This document shows, piece by piece, positions 38,384 to 46,294 of a DNA stretch of 49,290 bases. The translations under genes were made by a program, and so were the position numbers. Source of the DNA: an uncultured bacterium (GTDB lineage: Bacteria; Actinomycetota; Thermoleophilia; Solirubrobacterales; 70-9); assembly GCA_903901855.1 (NCBI GenBank), contig CAIUSP010000105.1:1-49290 (forward strand). The letters run 5' to 3'. Each line of letters opens with the position of its first letter. The stretch's first letter is position 1. The notes beneath the pieces are model-generated. The model ran no database searches. It was not told the DNA's origin and saw only the letters and a program-made list of their open reading frames with translations.

Positions 38384-38824
38384 TCAGGAATCGATCGCAC
38401 GGAGTCTGCGCGAGATCTCCTCGTCGACATCCAGCGGTTCCTCGCCCCGACGGACCCGCCGCTCGTTGTTGGCGATCACCACCTGCCGGATCTCCTCTCT
38501 GAGTTCGGGGTCTTCCGAGTGCACCGCGTTCATCAGTCGCTCGACCTCGGCATCCACGTCCACCGGATCCTCGCCACGTCTCTCCTTACGGAAGTTCGCC
38601 GCCTCGACCATCTGCCTCACCTCGTCTCGGGCGACCGCCGAGCCGCCTTCGTCGGCCTTGCCCGGATCCTCGCGGTCGATCGAGAGAGGACCGCCCCCGA
38701 TCCCTTTGTAAGCGCCCTTCGAACCGATCGCGAAGATCGCACCTGCCAGCGGCAGGGCGATCACCACTACGACGATCAGCACCAGCATCAGCGTGGAGGA
38801 CTCGACTGCAAGGGGTGGACTCAC
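38384..38824 (-). CDS. membrane-anchored protein with two copies of an R-R-G-E-x-P-x-D-V repeat
   Basis: A 146-residue protein. An N-terminal membrane helix (about 11-33) is followed by two homologous units of about 35 residues. Unit A (about 65-98) has E-V-R-Q-M-V-E-A-A-N, then E-R-R-G-E-D-P-V-D-V-D-A-E-V-E-R. Unit B (about 107-141) has E-I-R-Q-V-V-I-A-N-N, then V-R-R-G-E-E-P-L-D-V-D-E-E-I-S-R-R. The units look helical and highly charged. I cannot name a family. It starts at GTG, 7 nt after a TAGGCT box. Confidence 0.65.
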   Translation of the reverse strand: MSPPLAVESSTLMLVLIVVVVIALPLAGAIFAIGSKGAYKGIGGGPLSIDREDPGKADEGGSAVARDEVRQMVEAANFRKERRGEDPVDVDAEVERLMNAVHSEDPELREEIRQVVIANNERRVRRGEEPLDVDEEISRRLRAIDS

Positions 38825-38831
38825 GCTATTG

Positions 38832-38837
38832 AGCCTA
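38832..38837 (-). promoter_or_regulatory. candidate -10 box, leaderless start of the repeat protein gene
   Basis: TAGGCT on the minus strand lies 7 nt before the GTG at 38824. Confidence 0.45.
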
Positions 38838-38895
38838 TTGGGGGTGGTTCAGGCACGCTTTCATTCCAATGTCCCGGTTCGGCCTTCCAATCCGC

Positions 38896-38901
38896 TAGGC
38901 T
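38896..38901 (+). promoter_or_regulatory. candidate -10 box of the acyl-CoA dehydrogenase gene
   Basis: TAGGCT lies 6 bp upstream of a perfect palindrome. The start site predicted about 7 nt downstream of the box falls at the edge of that palindrome. The message would have a leader of about 90 nt and a GGAGAAG ribosome binding site. Confidence 0.4.
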
Positions 38902-38907
38902 TCCGAT

Positions 38908-38927
38908 TATTGACTCGCGAGTCAATA
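38908..38927. promoter_or_regulatory. perfect 20-bp palindrome, probable repressor operator for the acyl-CoA dehydrogenase
   Basis: TATTGACTCGCGAGTCAATA is a perfect inverted repeat with 10-bp arms, at the predicted transcription start 70 bp upstream of the ATG. Size and form (T-T-G-A-C-T-N4-A-G-T-C-A-A core) suit a TetR-family regulator of fatty-acid degradation. The regulator is not identified. Confidence 0.6.
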
Positions 38928-38936
38928 TCTTCGTCA

Positions 38937-38951
38937 GTCAAAGCCTTTGAC
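38937..38951. promoter_or_regulatory. second palindrome in the acyl-CoA dehydrogenase leader
   Basis: GTCAAAG-C-CTTTGAC has perfect 7-bp arms and shares the T-T-G-A-C half-site with the 20-bp palindrome 9 bp upstream. It may be a second, weaker operator or a leader hairpin. Confidence 0.4.
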
Positions 38952-38996
38952 AGGAATTGAGGGCTCCCCAACGGAGCCGGAAATGGAGAAGAAGAC

Positions 38997-40199
38997 ATGG
39001 TTGATTTCACTCTCACAGACGAGCAGAGGGCGATCAAGGAGATGGCGCACGACTTCGCGGAGAAGGAGATGCGTCCGGTTGCGGCGGAGCTCGACAAGGA
39101 CGGCGGTTGGCCCCAGGAGGTCCTCGAGAAGTCCCACGAGGTCGGCATCCTGACCACGCACGTCCCGGCCGAGTACGGCGGCCCCGGGATGAGCTACTTC
39201 GACGGAGTGCTGATCGAGGAAGAGCTCGGTTGGGGATGCTCCGGGATCGGCACCTCGATCGCGGCCAACGGCCTCGCATCGGCCCCCGTGGCCATCGGCG
39301 GCAGCGAGGAACTGCAGAAGCAGTTCTTCGGTGAGCTCGTCGAGAGCCCCAAGCTCGCTTCCTTCTGCCTCACCGAGCCAGACGCCGGTTCAGACGTCTC
39401 GGGGATGAAGACCACCGCGACCAAGAAGGGTGACAAGTACGTCATCAACGGGTCCAAGTGCTTCATCACCAACGGTGGTTACGCCGACTACTTCACGGTC
39501 TATGCCAAGACCGACAAGGACGCCGGCCACCGCGGTATCTCGGCCTTCCTGGTACCGAAGGACGACACGGTCGTGGTCGACAAGAAGGAAGACAAGATGG
39601 GCCAGCGGGCATCCAACACCGCGACCATCACCTTCAACGAGACCGAGATCCCCGAGGGCAACCTCCTCGGAGAGGAGAATCACGGCTTCAAGCTCGCCAT
39701 GATGACCCTCGACCGGACCCGTCCGGGAGTGGCGGCGATGGCCGTCGGGATCGCACGTGCTGCGTTCGAGCACGCCTCCGAGTACTCCAAGGAGCGCGTT
39801 CAGTTCGGCATGCCGATCGCGATGAACCAGGGTGTCTCCTTCCTGATCGCCGACATGGCGACCAAGATCGAGGCCGCCCGTCTGCTGGTCTGGAAGTCGG
39901 CAGTGATGCTCGATCAGGGTCAGCGCAACACGCTGATCTGCTCTCACGCCAAGCGTTTCGCGGCGGATACCTGCATGGAGGTCACGACCGACGCCGTCCA
40001 GGTATTCGGTGGCTACGGCTACATCAAGGAGTACCCGGTAGAGAAGCTGATGCGCGACGCGAAGCTCATGCAGCTCTACGAAGGAACCTCCCAGATCCAG
40101 CGTCTGGTGATCGCCAAGGAGGTACTGATGGGACGCGGCGCCGACGAGGCTACGTCCTCGAACGGTTCCGCTCCCGAGAAGGAGCCCGCCACCGCCTGA
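38997..40199 (+). CDS. acyl-CoA dehydrogenase
   Basis: A 400-residue FAD enzyme for the first step of acyl-CoA beta-oxidation. Signatures are S-F-C-L-T-E-P-D-A-G-S-D near residue 120, the substrate strand I-N-G-S-K-C-F-I-T-N-G, R-V-Q-F-G-M-P-I near 265 and Q-V-F-G-G-Y-G-Y near 338. L-Y-E-G-T-S-Q-I-Q-R has Glu362 at the catalytic base position of short/medium-chain enzymes. Chain length is not decided. The C-terminal 20 residues form a Glu/Ala/Ser-rich tail. A palindrome at its predicted promoter suggests ligand-responsive repression. A strong terminator follows at once, so it is a single-gene unit. Confidence 0.95.
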   Translation: MVDFTLTDEQRAIKEMAHDFAEKEMRPVAAELDKDGGWPQEVLEKSHEVGILTTHVPAEYGGPGMSYFDGVLIEEELGWGCSGIGTSIAANGLASAPVAIGGSEELQKQFFGELVESPKLASFCLTEPDAGSDVSGMKTTATKKGDKYVINGSKCFITNGGYADYFTVYAKTDKDAGHRGISAFLVPKDDTVVVDKKEDKMGQRASNTATITFNETEIPEGNLLGEENHGFKLAMMTLDRTRPGVAAMAVGIARAAFEHASEYSKERVQFGMPIAMNQGVSFLIADMATKIEAARLLVWKSAVMLDQGQRNTLICSHAKRFAADTCMEVTTDAVQVFGGYGYIKEYPVEKLMRDAKLMQLYEGTSQIQRLVIAKEVLMGRGADEATSSNGSAPEKEPATA

Positions 40200-40225
40200 C
40201 CAGGCTGTCTGGCGGTACGTGTTTC

Positions 40226-40265
40226 AGGCCCGGTCGCGCTTCGAGCGCGGCCGGGCCTTTTCTTT
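40226..40265 (+). terminator. strong intrinsic terminator after the acyl-CoA dehydrogenase
   Basis: Arms AGGCCCGGTCGCGC and GCGCGGCCGGGCCT pair over 14 bp with one G-T wobble around the loop TTCGA. TTTTCTTT follows. It also lies just before the end of the convergent GNAT gene. Confidence 0.9.
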
Positions 40266-40272
40266 GCTCGAT

Positions 40273-41094
40273 TCAGTCACTTACCGCTCTGGCAGGTGGC
40301 GGTTTGAGGGTCGCCGATGAGAGCCTCCCCGAGGCAACGAACCCGAGCTTCTCGTAGAGATGCTGGGGCCAATCAACGGCATCTGCGCACACGTAGAGCA
40401 GTTCGTCACCTCGCTGCCTGGATGCTGCGATCGCGGCGATGATCGCCGCCGAGGCGAGCCCTCTGCCTCGCGATCGAGCCATCGTCCCGACATTCTCGAC
40501 CTGACCTATGCCACCGGGGTGCAACAGCAGCTGGCAGAACCCGTCGGGAGGTTCACCGGCCGCGAACCAGAGGCCTGCGAGGCCTTCCTGCATTGCATCT
40601 TCGGAGCGCAGGAGCTGCCGCATCGACTCGGTGGTGTGGTGCGCACCCGCGGCCTCGGTTGCGAGCTCCTCGCGTCCCTCGAGGATCTGATCACCGGTCA
40701 CTTCGTGACCTTCGATCGCGCGTCTGCGGTCAGACTCACCCAGATGCGGCATGTAGACCTCGGCTGAGGGTTCCCACCGGGCGTCGAGGGCCTTCAGCCC
40801 CGCCACCAACTCCTCACCCGCCCGGGCGTCGGTGTGGGCGATGTGGACCTGGCGGTGCTCCAGGCCCCGAGAGCCGAGTATCTCGTCCCCGAGTTCGATC
40901 ACCCTTTCGGCGTCGGCCGACGGATCGCATATCGCCAGGAAGTTCGCGCTCCAGATGAGGGGGATCCCGGGATCGATGGCCGCCCAGCCGAAGTCGTGTT
41001 CGATCACCTCCGGAGACAGTTTCCTGATCGCGTCGAACTCGACCTCGACGATCCGTTTGAAGACTCCATCGTTGGTGTTGCCGTCTGCCTGCAT
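40273..41094 (-). CDS. GNAT family N-acetyltransferase
   Basis: A 273-residue protein whose C-terminal 130 residues form a GNAT domain. The acetyl-CoA site is G-Q-V-E-N-V-G-T-M-A-R-S-R-G-R-G-L-A-S-A-A-I near residue 195, and the end motif L-Y-V-C-A-D-A-V-D-W-P-Q-H-L-Y-E-K-L-G-F is typical. The N-terminal half has F-G-W-A-A-I-D-P-G-I-P-L-I-W-S-A-N-F and is less conserved. The acceptor is unknown. The ATG at 41094 is chosen because TAGCCT lies 7 nt upstream. The frame is open another 130 codons, but these run antisense to the next gene. Divergent from a beta-oxidation gene across 33 bp. Confidence 0.85.
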   Translation of the reverse strand: MQADGNTNDGVFKRIVEVEFDAIRKLSPEVIEHDFGWAAIDPGIPLIWSANFLAICDPSADAERVIELGDEILGSRGLEHRQVHIAHTDARAGEELVAGLKALDARWEPSAEVYMPHLGESDRRRAIEGHEVTGDQILEGREELATEAAGAHHTTESMRQLLRSEDAMQEGLAGLWFAAGEPPDGFCQLLLHPGGIGQVENVGTMARSRGRGLASAAIIAAIAASRQRGDELLYVCADAVDWPQHLYEKLGFVASGRLSSATLKPPPARAVSD

Positions 41095-41101
41095 CCGCGC
41101 A

Positions 41102-41118
41102 AGGCTAGTCGCTAGCCT
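41102..41118. promoter_or_regulatory. symmetric divergent promoter: two facing TAGCCT -10 boxes
   Basis: AGGCTAGTCGCTAGCCT is an inverted repeat. The plus-strand TAGCCT (41113-41118) is 9 nt before the ATG at 41128, and the minus-strand TAGCCT (41107-41102) is 7 nt before the ATG at 41094. The palindrome is best explained as two facing -10 boxes, though it could also bind a regulator. Confidence 0.5.
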
Positions 41119-41127
41119 CCGCTTCCG

Positions 41128-43128
41128 ATGTTCGTTTCCAAGGCAGCAGTTATCGGTGGCGGCACGATGGGCGGCGAGATTGCCCAGGTGATCGCTGCGG
41201 CGGATATCCCGGTGGTGGTCAAAGACGTCGATCAGCAGTTCGTCGACCACGCGATCGAGAAGGCCCGCGAGGTCACCTCCGGTCAGTTGGGCCGCCTCGT
41301 GAAGAAGGAGAAGATCTCCCAGGAACAGGCCGATGAGCGTCTCGCCGAGGTCATGGGTCGTATAACCGGCACCGTCACCTACGAAGAGTTGGGCGATGTC
41401 GACTTCGTGATCGAGGCTGTACCGGAGAAGATGGAGATCAAGAAGCAGGTCTTCGCCGAGCTCGACGCCGCCACTCCCGGTCACGCGATCCTCGCCTCCA
41501 ACACGTCATCTCTGTCGATCTCCGAGATGGCAACGGCGACGCTTCGTCCGGACAAGGTCGTCGGATTCCACTTCTTCTATCCAGCATCGGTCCTTCCGCT
41601 CGTGGAGGTGATCTCCGGCGCCGAGACCGATCCCGACACGGTCGCCGCTGCCTACAACTTCGCCCAGACCATCCGTAAGCAGCCGATCACCTGCACCGAG
41701 GTGCCGGGGTTCGTGGTCAACCGGATCCTGATGTCGGCCGTGGGCGAGGTCTGGCGAGCGCAGGAGCAGGGCGGCCTCTCGGCCAAGGCGGTGGACGAGG
41801 CGATCACCGCCCAGAACGCGGCACCCATGGGCCCCTTCTTCCTCTGCGATCTGCTCGGCCTGGATACGGTCTCCCACGTAGCCGAGCACCTCGAGAAGTC
41901 CTACGGGGAGAGCTTCTACGTCCATCAGGGCATGCGGCAACTGGTCTCGGACGGCAAGCTCGGCGCGAAGACCGGTGGTGAGGGTTTCTACGCCAACGGT
42001 GAGGCCCAGATCCCGGGCGAGGTCGAGCCCGACGCAGCGGAGATCGCCGAGTTGATGGGCCTGAAGGCGCTGGTCGAGGCGTGTCTCCTGCTTGAGGAAG
42101 GCGTGGCTTCCGCTCGTGATATCGATGTCGGGATGATGGCCGGGGCCGGCTTCGACCCCCGCCGCAATCTCTTTCCTCCGTTCTGGAAGGCCGACATGCT
42201 CGGTCTCGATGAGGTGCTGACGAAGCTGGAGGCCGCCGAAGCCGGGCACGGTGCCCGATTCGCTCCGCCGAGGATCCTCCGTCGCCTCGTTTCCCAGGGA
42301 CGCCTCGGGATGAAGTCCGGCCAGGGCTTCTATGCCTACCCTCAACCCGACGAGGGTGATCAGACAGAGACCGTCAAGCTCGAGACCCGCGGCAAGGTCG
42401 CGATCGCCTGGCTGATGAATCCGCCGATGAACGCGATCTCCCCACAGGTGATCGGGGATCTCGCCGAAGTCTGGAAGAGGGTCGAGGCTTCGCAGGAGAT
42501 CCGGGCGATGGTGCTCGCATCTTCGATCCCGCTGGTCTACTCGGCTGGCGCCGACATCAAGGCCTTCACCGAGATGGATGAGACGACCGGCGCAGAGTTG
42601 ATCTCCAAAGCCCACGGCCTGCTCCGGGAGTTCGGGTTGTCCAGCGTGGCCACGGTAGCCGCGGTCAACGGCCTCGCTTTCGGGGGCGGCTGCGAGATCG
42701 CAATGGCTTGCGATTTCCGGATCGCCGCTCGCTCGGCGGTCTTCGGTCAGCCTGAGATCAAGCTGGGGATCATTCCTGGCTTCGGCGGAACCCAACGACT
42801 GCCTCGGCTGGTCGGAAACTCGAAGGCCCTGGAGATGAATCTGATCGGCGATGCGATCCTCAGCGATCAGGCGGGGGCGTTGGGCCTGGCCAACCGGGTC
42901 GTCCCCGATCACGAACTCTTCGAGACCGCTCTCTCTTGGGCGACCCGACTGGCCGGCCAGGCCCCTCTTGCGCTCGAGCAGATCAAGCGCGTATCGGCCG
43001 CAGGCGATCTCGATCAGGGGATCGAGGATGAGAAGGCCGGCTTCGCCGCCGCGTTCCTCTCAGCCGATGCAGGAGAAGGTATCTCTGCCTTCCTCGCCAA
43101 GCGCACGCCTTCCTGGCGCGGCGAGTGA
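41128..43128 (+). CDS. bifunctional 3-hydroxyacyl-CoA dehydrogenase/enoyl-CoA hydratase (FadN-like order)
   Basis: A 666-residue fusion for steps two and three of beta-oxidation. Residues 1-400 are the NAD-dependent 3-hydroxyacyl-CoA dehydrogenase: G-G-G-T-M-G-G-E-I-A near 10, S-N-T-S-S-L-S-I-S near 131, G-F-H-F-F-Y-P near 148, and P-G-F-V-V-N-R near 192. Residues about 415-666 are a crotonase, with the oxyanion loop S-A-G-A-D-I-K, A-F-G-G-G-C-E-I-A-M and Q-P-E-I-K-L-G-I-I-P-G-F-G-G-T-Q-R-L, keeping both catalytic Glu. The order is the reverse of FadB/FadJ and like FadN. No thiolase is in the window. The sirtuin gene follows after 19 bp. Confidence 0.95.
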   Translation: MFVSKAAVIGGGTMGGEIAQVIAAADIPVVVKDVDQQFVDHAIEKAREVTSGQLGRLVKKEKISQEQADERLAEVMGRITGTVTYEELGDVDFVIEAVPEKMEIKKQVFAELDAATPGHAILASNTSSLSISEMATATLRPDKVVGFHFFYPASVLPLVEVISGAETDPDTVAAAYNFAQTIRKQPITCTEVPGFVVNRILMSAVGEVWRAQEQGGLSAKAVDEAITAQNAAPMGPFFLCDLLGLDTVSHVAEHLEKSYGESFYVHQGMRQLVSDGKLGAKTGGEGFYANGEAQIPGEVEPDAAEIAELMGLKALVEACLLLEEGVASARDIDVGMMAGAGFDPRRNLFPPFWKADMLGLDEVLTKLEAAEAGHGARFAPPRILRRLVSQGRLGMKSGQGFYAYPQPDEGDQTETVKLETRGKVAIAWLMNPPMNAISPQVIGDLAEVWKRVEASQEIRAMVLASSIPLVYSAGADIKAFTEMDETTGAELISKAHGLLREFGLSSVATVAAVNGLAFGGGCEIAMACDFRIAARSAVFGQPEIKLGIIPGFGGTQRLPRLVGNSKALEMNLIGDAILSDQAGALGLANRVVPDHELFETALSWATRLAGQAPLALEQIKRVSAAGDLDQGIEDEKAGFAAAFLSADAGEGISAFLAKRTPSWRGE

Positions 43129-43147
43129 ATCTGGCCACTTTCCGACC

Positions 43148-43897
43148 GTGAGCGACGAGGCTCGCAAGCTCGGTCGGCTGATCGCCGACTCCGATTCGGT
43201 CGTGGTGCTGACCGGCGCCGGGATATCGGTTCCTTCGGGCATCCCGGACTTCCGGACTCCGGGAACCGGAATCTGGGAGAAGGTGAACCCGATGGAGGTG
43301 GCTCACATCGACTCCTTCCGACGCGACCCGGCGCTCTTCTGGTCGTTCTACCGCGAGCGCCTCAATGCTCTCTCCGACATCGCCCCCAACCGCGCGCATG
43401 AGGTGTTGGTCGAGATGGAGCGCGACGGGCTCATCCGCGCCGTGATCACCCAGAACATCGACACCCTGCACGAGCGCGCGGGCCAGCAGGAAGTGATCGA
43501 GGTCCACGGCTCGATTCGAACCTCGAGTTGCTCGGCCTGCGGCGCGAAGGTGTTGCTCCAGGACCTCGAGGATCGTTTCGACGAGCAGGGTGTGGCGAGT
43601 TGCCCTCTCTGCCTCAGCGCGCTTCGCCCCGACGTGGTCCTCTTCGGTGAGATGCTCCCTCCGGACGAGATGCTCCACGCCACCCAGTTGGCGGCGGCGG
43701 CGGACCTGCTCGTCTGCGTCGGCTCCTCGCTCGAGGTCCACCCGGTGGCCGGCCTCCCCGAGATCACCCTCGCTGCCGGCGGCAAGGTCGGGATCGTGAC
43801 CCAGGGACCGACGCCCTACGACGAGGTCGCCGAGGTCGTCTGCTCAGGAGATGTGGTGGCCGAACTCGAGGCCGCGCTCGCTGCAGCCGAAACCTGA
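43148..43897 (+). CDS. SIR2 family NAD-dependent protein deacylase (sirtuin)
   Basis: A 249-residue sirtuin. The NAD site is T-G-A-G-I-S-V-P-S-G-I-P-D-F-R near residue 20, then T-Q-N-I-D-T-L-H-E-R-A-G with E-V-H-G-S carrying the catalytic His near 122. The zinc cysteines are two C-x-x-C pairs, C-S-A-C-G and C-P-L-C. V-L-F-G-E-M-L-P and V-G-S-S-L-E-V-H-P complete the fold. It removes acyl groups from lysines using NAD+. The GTG start is 19 bp after the beta-oxidation fusion gene, so it is probably co-transcribed and could reset acylation caused by acyl-CoA. The acyl preference is not readable. Confidence 0.93.
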   Translation: MSDEARKLGRLIADSDSVVVLTGAGISVPSGIPDFRTPGTGIWEKVNPMEVAHIDSFRRDPALFWSFYRERLNALSDIAPNRAHEVLVEMERDGLIRAVITQNIDTLHERAGQQEVIEVHGSIRTSSCSACGAKVLLQDLEDRFDEQGVASCPLCLSALRPDVVLFGEMLPPDEMLHATQLAAAADLLVCVGSSLEVHPVAGLPEITLAAGGKVGIVTQGPTPYDEVAEVVCSGDVVAELEAALAAAET

Positions 43898-43937
43898 TCG
43901 GCTGATCCCCCTATTCCCCTGATCGGGATCTGGCCGA
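43898..43937. terminator. possible terminator between the sirtuin and the peptidoglycan hydrolase genes
   Basis: TCGGCTGATCCC and GGGATCTGGCCGA can pair with a small internal mismatch in the 48-bp convergent gap. There is no T-run. Confidence 0.4.
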
Positions 43938-43945
43938 GAGAGGGG

Positions 43946-46294
43946 TCAGTCTGCGGTGTCGCGACGCCCGCGTGACTTCTTGGGCTTCGACTTGGCCTTC
44001 GCCTTGGCGGCCGAGGTGATCTTGGGGTTGTCGATCTCGGCTATCCGCTGGATCAGCCTTTCCCACTGTTCGGGCTTCAGGACCTGGGCGAGCCGGGCCA
44101 GTTGCGCATCGTTGGTGTAAGGCGGCGAGAAACCGAGGTGGATGTGATCAGCGTGGTCGGCCATCGCGAAGGTCGCTCCGCCGAGGGACATCAGCGTGAT
44201 GATCTGGTCGGCCGCCATCGTCCCCTGCAGCTTCATCAGGTCGCGCACCACCATCTCGGTCAGCGATCCACGTCCCTGGTTCCCGAGGATCGACACCCCG
44301 TTGATCGCAGCGATGTCCACCGCGTTGCCGGATGAGTGGGCACTGACGTTGCCAGAGCTCGTGTAGTAGCTGTGACCGCACTTGAGCGAGGTGATGGTGA
44401 GTCGGTAGCCGCGCTCCGAGAGGTAGGCGAGAGACGCCAGCACGCGCCGGTTGATCTGGCCGGAGCGGATGTCCAGCTCGCCGCACTCGTAGATGTCCAG
44501 CTTCGGATCCGCCAGTACCTTGCGCTCGAGCATCGGCTTGCTCATCAGCAGGATCTGTCCGATCGATGCGCCGTTGCCGAAAGGCGTTTTACCGGTGGCC
44601 CGGTAGATCGCGGTCGACTCGAGCAGCTTCCAGCCGTCGAGGATCGGCTTCGGATCGATATTCGGCGCGCCACGTCCTGCTGGCTTGATCGAGAAGTGGA
44701 TGTGCGGGGCCGCAGACTCCCCGATCCGGCCGAGTACCGTGCCGCCGGTTACCTGTGAGCCGACCTCGAGCGGACGCATCTCCATCGTGCGTCGGTCGAA
44801 TCGGAGGATCGTCCCGAAGTAGTCCCGGAGCGCCGACTCGGAGACACCTGCAGCTGCAGCAGCTGTGGTCTGGCCGCTGCCGAGCAGCTCCTCGGCCGCC
44901 TGGGTCGCCTCCTCGGTCGAGAGTTGTCTCTCGATCTCGGCCTTCTCTTCGCGGCCGGTGTCCTGCAGCTCGGTACCGGGCGGCACTGCTTCCTCGCTGG
45001 AGTTGTCCCCTGCGCTCGCTGCCCGCTTGGGCCTCGGATCAGCCTCCGGGTCCGCCTCGTCGCTTCCTCTCTTGCCGAAGCGCTCTCTGGGTGCGGGGTA
45101 AGTGGCCTCGACCGAACCCAGGTCCGCGTAGGTGTAGCGGTTGCCGTAGGCATCCTGCAGGACGATGTAGTTGCCGAGTTTCTTGCTCTTGCCGATCTCG
45201 CGGATCACACCGTCGTTGACCGCGACGACGGGAGCGTCAACCCTCGAGTAGACGTTGATACCTCTGCGGGTCGGGGAACTGGAGACCACGTCGGCGGCAT
45301 TGCCGGGCTCGACTCGGTTGGTCTTCGAACGGCGGAGGGCATCGCGCTCCGAGATGTCGTCGGCGTAGCGCGAGTTGGCGGCTACCGGGAAGTGCGCTCC
45401 CTCGGTCAGGCCGGTCAGTGATCCGATCAGGTCGTCGGGGAGCTTCGCGTACTGGTTGGCGTAGAGGATGACCTCGTCCACGTACCAGTCGGCGTGGTTG
45501 TAGGCGAAGATCGCTCCGCGGAGATCGTCCTCGGCTCCCGCCGCTTTGAGGTACCTGCCCGCCGCGCAGATCGCGTCGACCGGGTTGTAGGGGTCCTTCT
45601 TGCCGTCTTCGTTTGCATCGACTCCGTAGGCCTCCCAGGTCGGGGGCATGAACTGCATCCAGCCGGTTGCTCCTGCCGAGGAGACGTTCAGGTTGGTGCC
45701 GAATCCGGTCTCGATCTTGTTGATCGAGGCGAGGATCTGCCACGGCACCCCGTACTCGGTTCCGCAGGCCTGGTAGATCGGCAGCAGGAACGGCGGTATC
45801 TCGAACTGGTCGATCACGATGTTCGGGACACCGATAGGCGCTGCCCCGTAGGGCGCGATGGTCAGGGTCGGATCGCGACGGGAGGGCGCGCCGTCGGCTC
45901 CGCGCGGCGCCCGACCCTCGATCTTGTCGAGTTCCGCCTTGGCGATTTCCTCGCCCTTGTCGGACTTCGGTCCCAGCTGGTCGAAGATGCCTCCGCTCGG
46001 GCCGTTCGCAGGACCCTGAGAAGGCTTGCCGGCGTTTGGCTTGGCGCCTGGCTTCTGAGGCTTGCGCTTGCCCTCGAGGTTGTCCAGCGCGTCCTTGCAG
46101 TCGGGATCTTCGAGATCGAACAGCTCGTCGCGGTCGTTGTCGATCAGGTCGGCGCACTGGGGCAGAGCTCCGGCTGGAGCCTCGACGGAAACGCCCGTGT
46201 CGGTGAACTCGCCCGAGCTGGCGGTACCCACCGCGACCACGGCGAATACGGCGCCGATCGCTGCGACCAGTTGGATTTTCCGACTCACCTTCAC
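43946..46294 (-). CDS. secreted three-module peptidoglycan hydrolase (lytic transglycosylase, M23-like, M15-like)
   Basis: A 782-residue exported protein. The signal peptide ends near residue 27. Residues 46-72 form an Asp-rich, two-Cys loop (C-A-D-L-I-D-N-D-R-D, D-P-D-C) that could bind Ca2+. A lytic transglycosylase of the MltB/SLT type covers about 165-285, with Glu195 in N-K-I-E-T-G-F-G and G-W-M-Q-F-M-P. An M23-like domain (about 344-400 and 515-540) keeps H-I-H at 531-533, but the first H-x-G-x-D motif reads R-R-G-I-N-V, and a 110-residue insert splits it. The last domain is M15-like with H653, D660 and H-A-D-H-I-H at 714-719. A basic tail (763-780) ends it. GTG start. Confidence 0.88.
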   Translation of the reverse strand: MKVSRKIQLVAAIGAVFAVVAVGTASSGEFTDTGVSVEAPAGALPQCADLIDNDRDELFDLEDPDCKDALDNLEGKRKPQKPGAKPNAGKPSQGPANGPSGGIFDQLGPKSDKGEEIAKAELDKIEGRAPRGADGAPSRRDPTLTIAPYGAAPIGVPNIVIDQFEIPPFLLPIYQACGTEYGVPWQILASINKIETGFGTNLNVSSAGATGWMQFMPPTWEAYGVDANEDGKKDPYNPVDAICAAGRYLKAAGAEDDLRGAIFAYNHADWYVDEVILYANQYAKLPDDLIGSLTGLTEGAHFPVAANSRYADDISERDALRRSKTNRVEPGNAADVVSSSPTRRGINVYSRVDAPVVAVNDGVIREIGKSKKLGNYIVLQDAYGNRYTYADLGSVEATYPAPRERFGKRGSDEADPEADPRPKRAASAGDNSSEEAVPPGTELQDTGREEKAEIERQLSTEEATQAAEELLGSGQTTAAAAAGVSESALRDYFGTILRFDRRTMEMRPLEVGSQVTGGTVLGRIGESAAPHIHFSIKPAGRGAPNIDPKPILDGWKLLESTAIYRATGKTPFGNGASIGQILLMSKPMLERKVLADPKLDIYECGELDIRSGQINRRVLASLAYLSERGYRLTITSLKCGHSYYTSSGNVSAHSSGNAVDIAAINGVSILGNQGRGSLTEMVVRDLMKLQGTMAADQIITLMSLGGATFAMADHADHIHLGFSPPYTNDAQLARLAQVLKPEQWERLIQRIAEIDNPKITSAAKAKAKSKPKKSRGRRDTAD

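Noticed and set aside
41095-41484. N-terminal extension of the GNAT gene to 41484
   Set aside because: It would run antisense through the start of the beta-oxidation gene. The ATG at 41094 has a start-proximal -10 box and the GNAT fold lies downstream.
41506-42912. A 468-codon minus-strand frame inside the beta-oxidation fusion gene
   Set aside because: It is antisense to a full-length enzyme with intact motifs and shows no domain.
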